From NCBI GenBank assembly GCA_027575765.1, contig JANBPT010000843.1:1-21165 (forward strand): a stretch of 21,165 nucleotides of DNA, in the 5' to 3' direction. The DNA comes from Tieghemiomyces parasiticus (Eukaryota > Kickxellomycota > Dimargaritomycetes > Dimargaritales > Dimargaritaceae). This document shows, one piece after another, positions 20,673-21,165 of this stretch. The notes under the pieces were generated by a model that did not search any database, was not told where the DNA came from, and was given only the letters and a program-made list of their open reading frames with translations. Each line of letters begins with the position of its first letter. Position 1 is the stretch's first letter. A program made the translations under genes and the position numbers.

Positions 20673-20995
20673 GGAGGACAGGAATTGAAGCGCCAGAATT
20701 GTACGACTGCGGCAAAATGGTTGCCGAGGTTGGTAGCAAGGTCACAATAGGAAGTAGAGGGTGGCCGCCAAGCAGGTTATGGTTGCCAATCGAGGTGAGC
20801 TGGAGCGGGATAGGGGCAGTGTAGGCGTATGAGAAGCGGAGGAGAGAGGAAAAAGGTTGATAGAAACGGCTGTAGTAACAAGGAGGGTACGGGCACAAAC
20901 AGTGGTATAAGGGTAACGGACAAGGGTAAAGCCAGGGTTGCTTGGTGAAAAGGCTGCTGAAGTTTCATGGGTCAAGAGGCGGGTGCTGGGCGGGG

Positions 20996-21003
20996 TTTAT
21001 ATA
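20996..21003 (-). promoter_or_regulatory. TATA box (TATATAAA)
   Basis: On the minus strand this reads TATATAAA, a full match to the eukaryotic consensus, with GC-rich flanks. It lies 491 bp upstream of the GATA-finger start codon, so the leader would be about 400 bases or more unless an intron is removed. A weaker AT-rich box (about 20581-20591) lies much closer to the start and is an alternative. Confidence 0.4.
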
Positions 21004-21165
21004 CGCGAGGCGGCGACGGGCGTGGCCCGGACCGGTTACTGGGGCACCAGGGTGTGGCCGGTCCGCCCGGGTGACCAAGAGGATGGAAGGGTAGGAGGGA
21101 GATAGGGTGCACAGGGCCTCCCGGATAAGCATGGTTTGGGTGGCGACGCTGCCATAATGGGGGGG

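Larger units (their letters stand above)
20506..21165 (-). promoter_or_regulatory. Promoter/leader region of the GATA-finger gene
   Basis: The sense strand is pyrimidine-rich and poor in ATG: only four occur in 660 bp, at 20672-20670, 20968-20966, 21132-21130 and 21154-21152. GATA cores on the plus strand are at 20509, 20513, 20532, 20809, 20859, 21101 and 21124, with one more on the minus strand at 20657-20660. Those at 20509, 20513, 20859 and 21101 fit HGATAR. That is about twice what the local composition predicts. The window ends before the upstream neighbour is reached. Confidence 0.5.

Noticed and set aside
20777..20968. A 63-codon minus-strand ATG frame upstream of the GATA-finger gene
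   Set aside because: Its ATG lies only 28 bases beyond the TATATAAA box, probably before the transcription start. The Leu/Pro/Ser/Phe-rich peptide reflects pyrimidine-rich DNA.
1..21165. CRISPR arrays, rRNA, bacterial operons or a defence-type gene cluster
   Set aside because: There are no regularly spaced repeats, no rRNA-like tracts and no groups of adjacent codon-biased ORFs. The only recognisable domain is a eukaryotic GATA finger.

Overview
The window looks like nuclear DNA of a fungus. The clearest evidence is an intact, intronless 344-residue protein with a fungal-type GATA zinc finger (CX2CX18CX2C) inside long Ser/Pro/His-rich low-complexity arms, and a second small gene with the same strong preference for C or G in third codon positions. 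Pyrimidine-rich sense-strand leaders, a TATATAAA box and no operon-like packing also point to a eukaryote. I cannot place it more precisely than Fungi; an ascomycete is a guess from general style only.

Layout: 1-9029 holds no gene I can support. 9302-9577 (minus) is a 91-codon gene of unknown function, preceded on its sense strand by a pyrimidine-rich upstream region (9578-10207) with no ATG on either strand. 10211-19395 is a second stretch of about 9.2 kb with no supportable gene, but with six G runs of 9-12 bases, all on the plus strand, and a few short tandem repeats. 19471-20505 (minus) encodes the GATA-finger protein. A GC-only stem-loop lies just beyond its stop codon. Its 5' flank (20506-21165) carries a TATATAAA box, a possible 9-codon upstream ORF and several GATA-core sites.

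The two genes lie about 10 kb apart on the same strand. They share exactly the same 11 bases across the start codon, CTATCACTATG, whose reverse complement contains TGATAG, a GATA-factor type site. This is either a shared translation-start context or a shared regulatory site, and it is the most interesting cross-gene signal here. I saw no CRISPR array, no rRNA, no convincing tRNA, no recognisable transposon ORF and no gene cluster that would make up a new system. Most of the window is gene-poor DNA without long repeats that I could see by eye.
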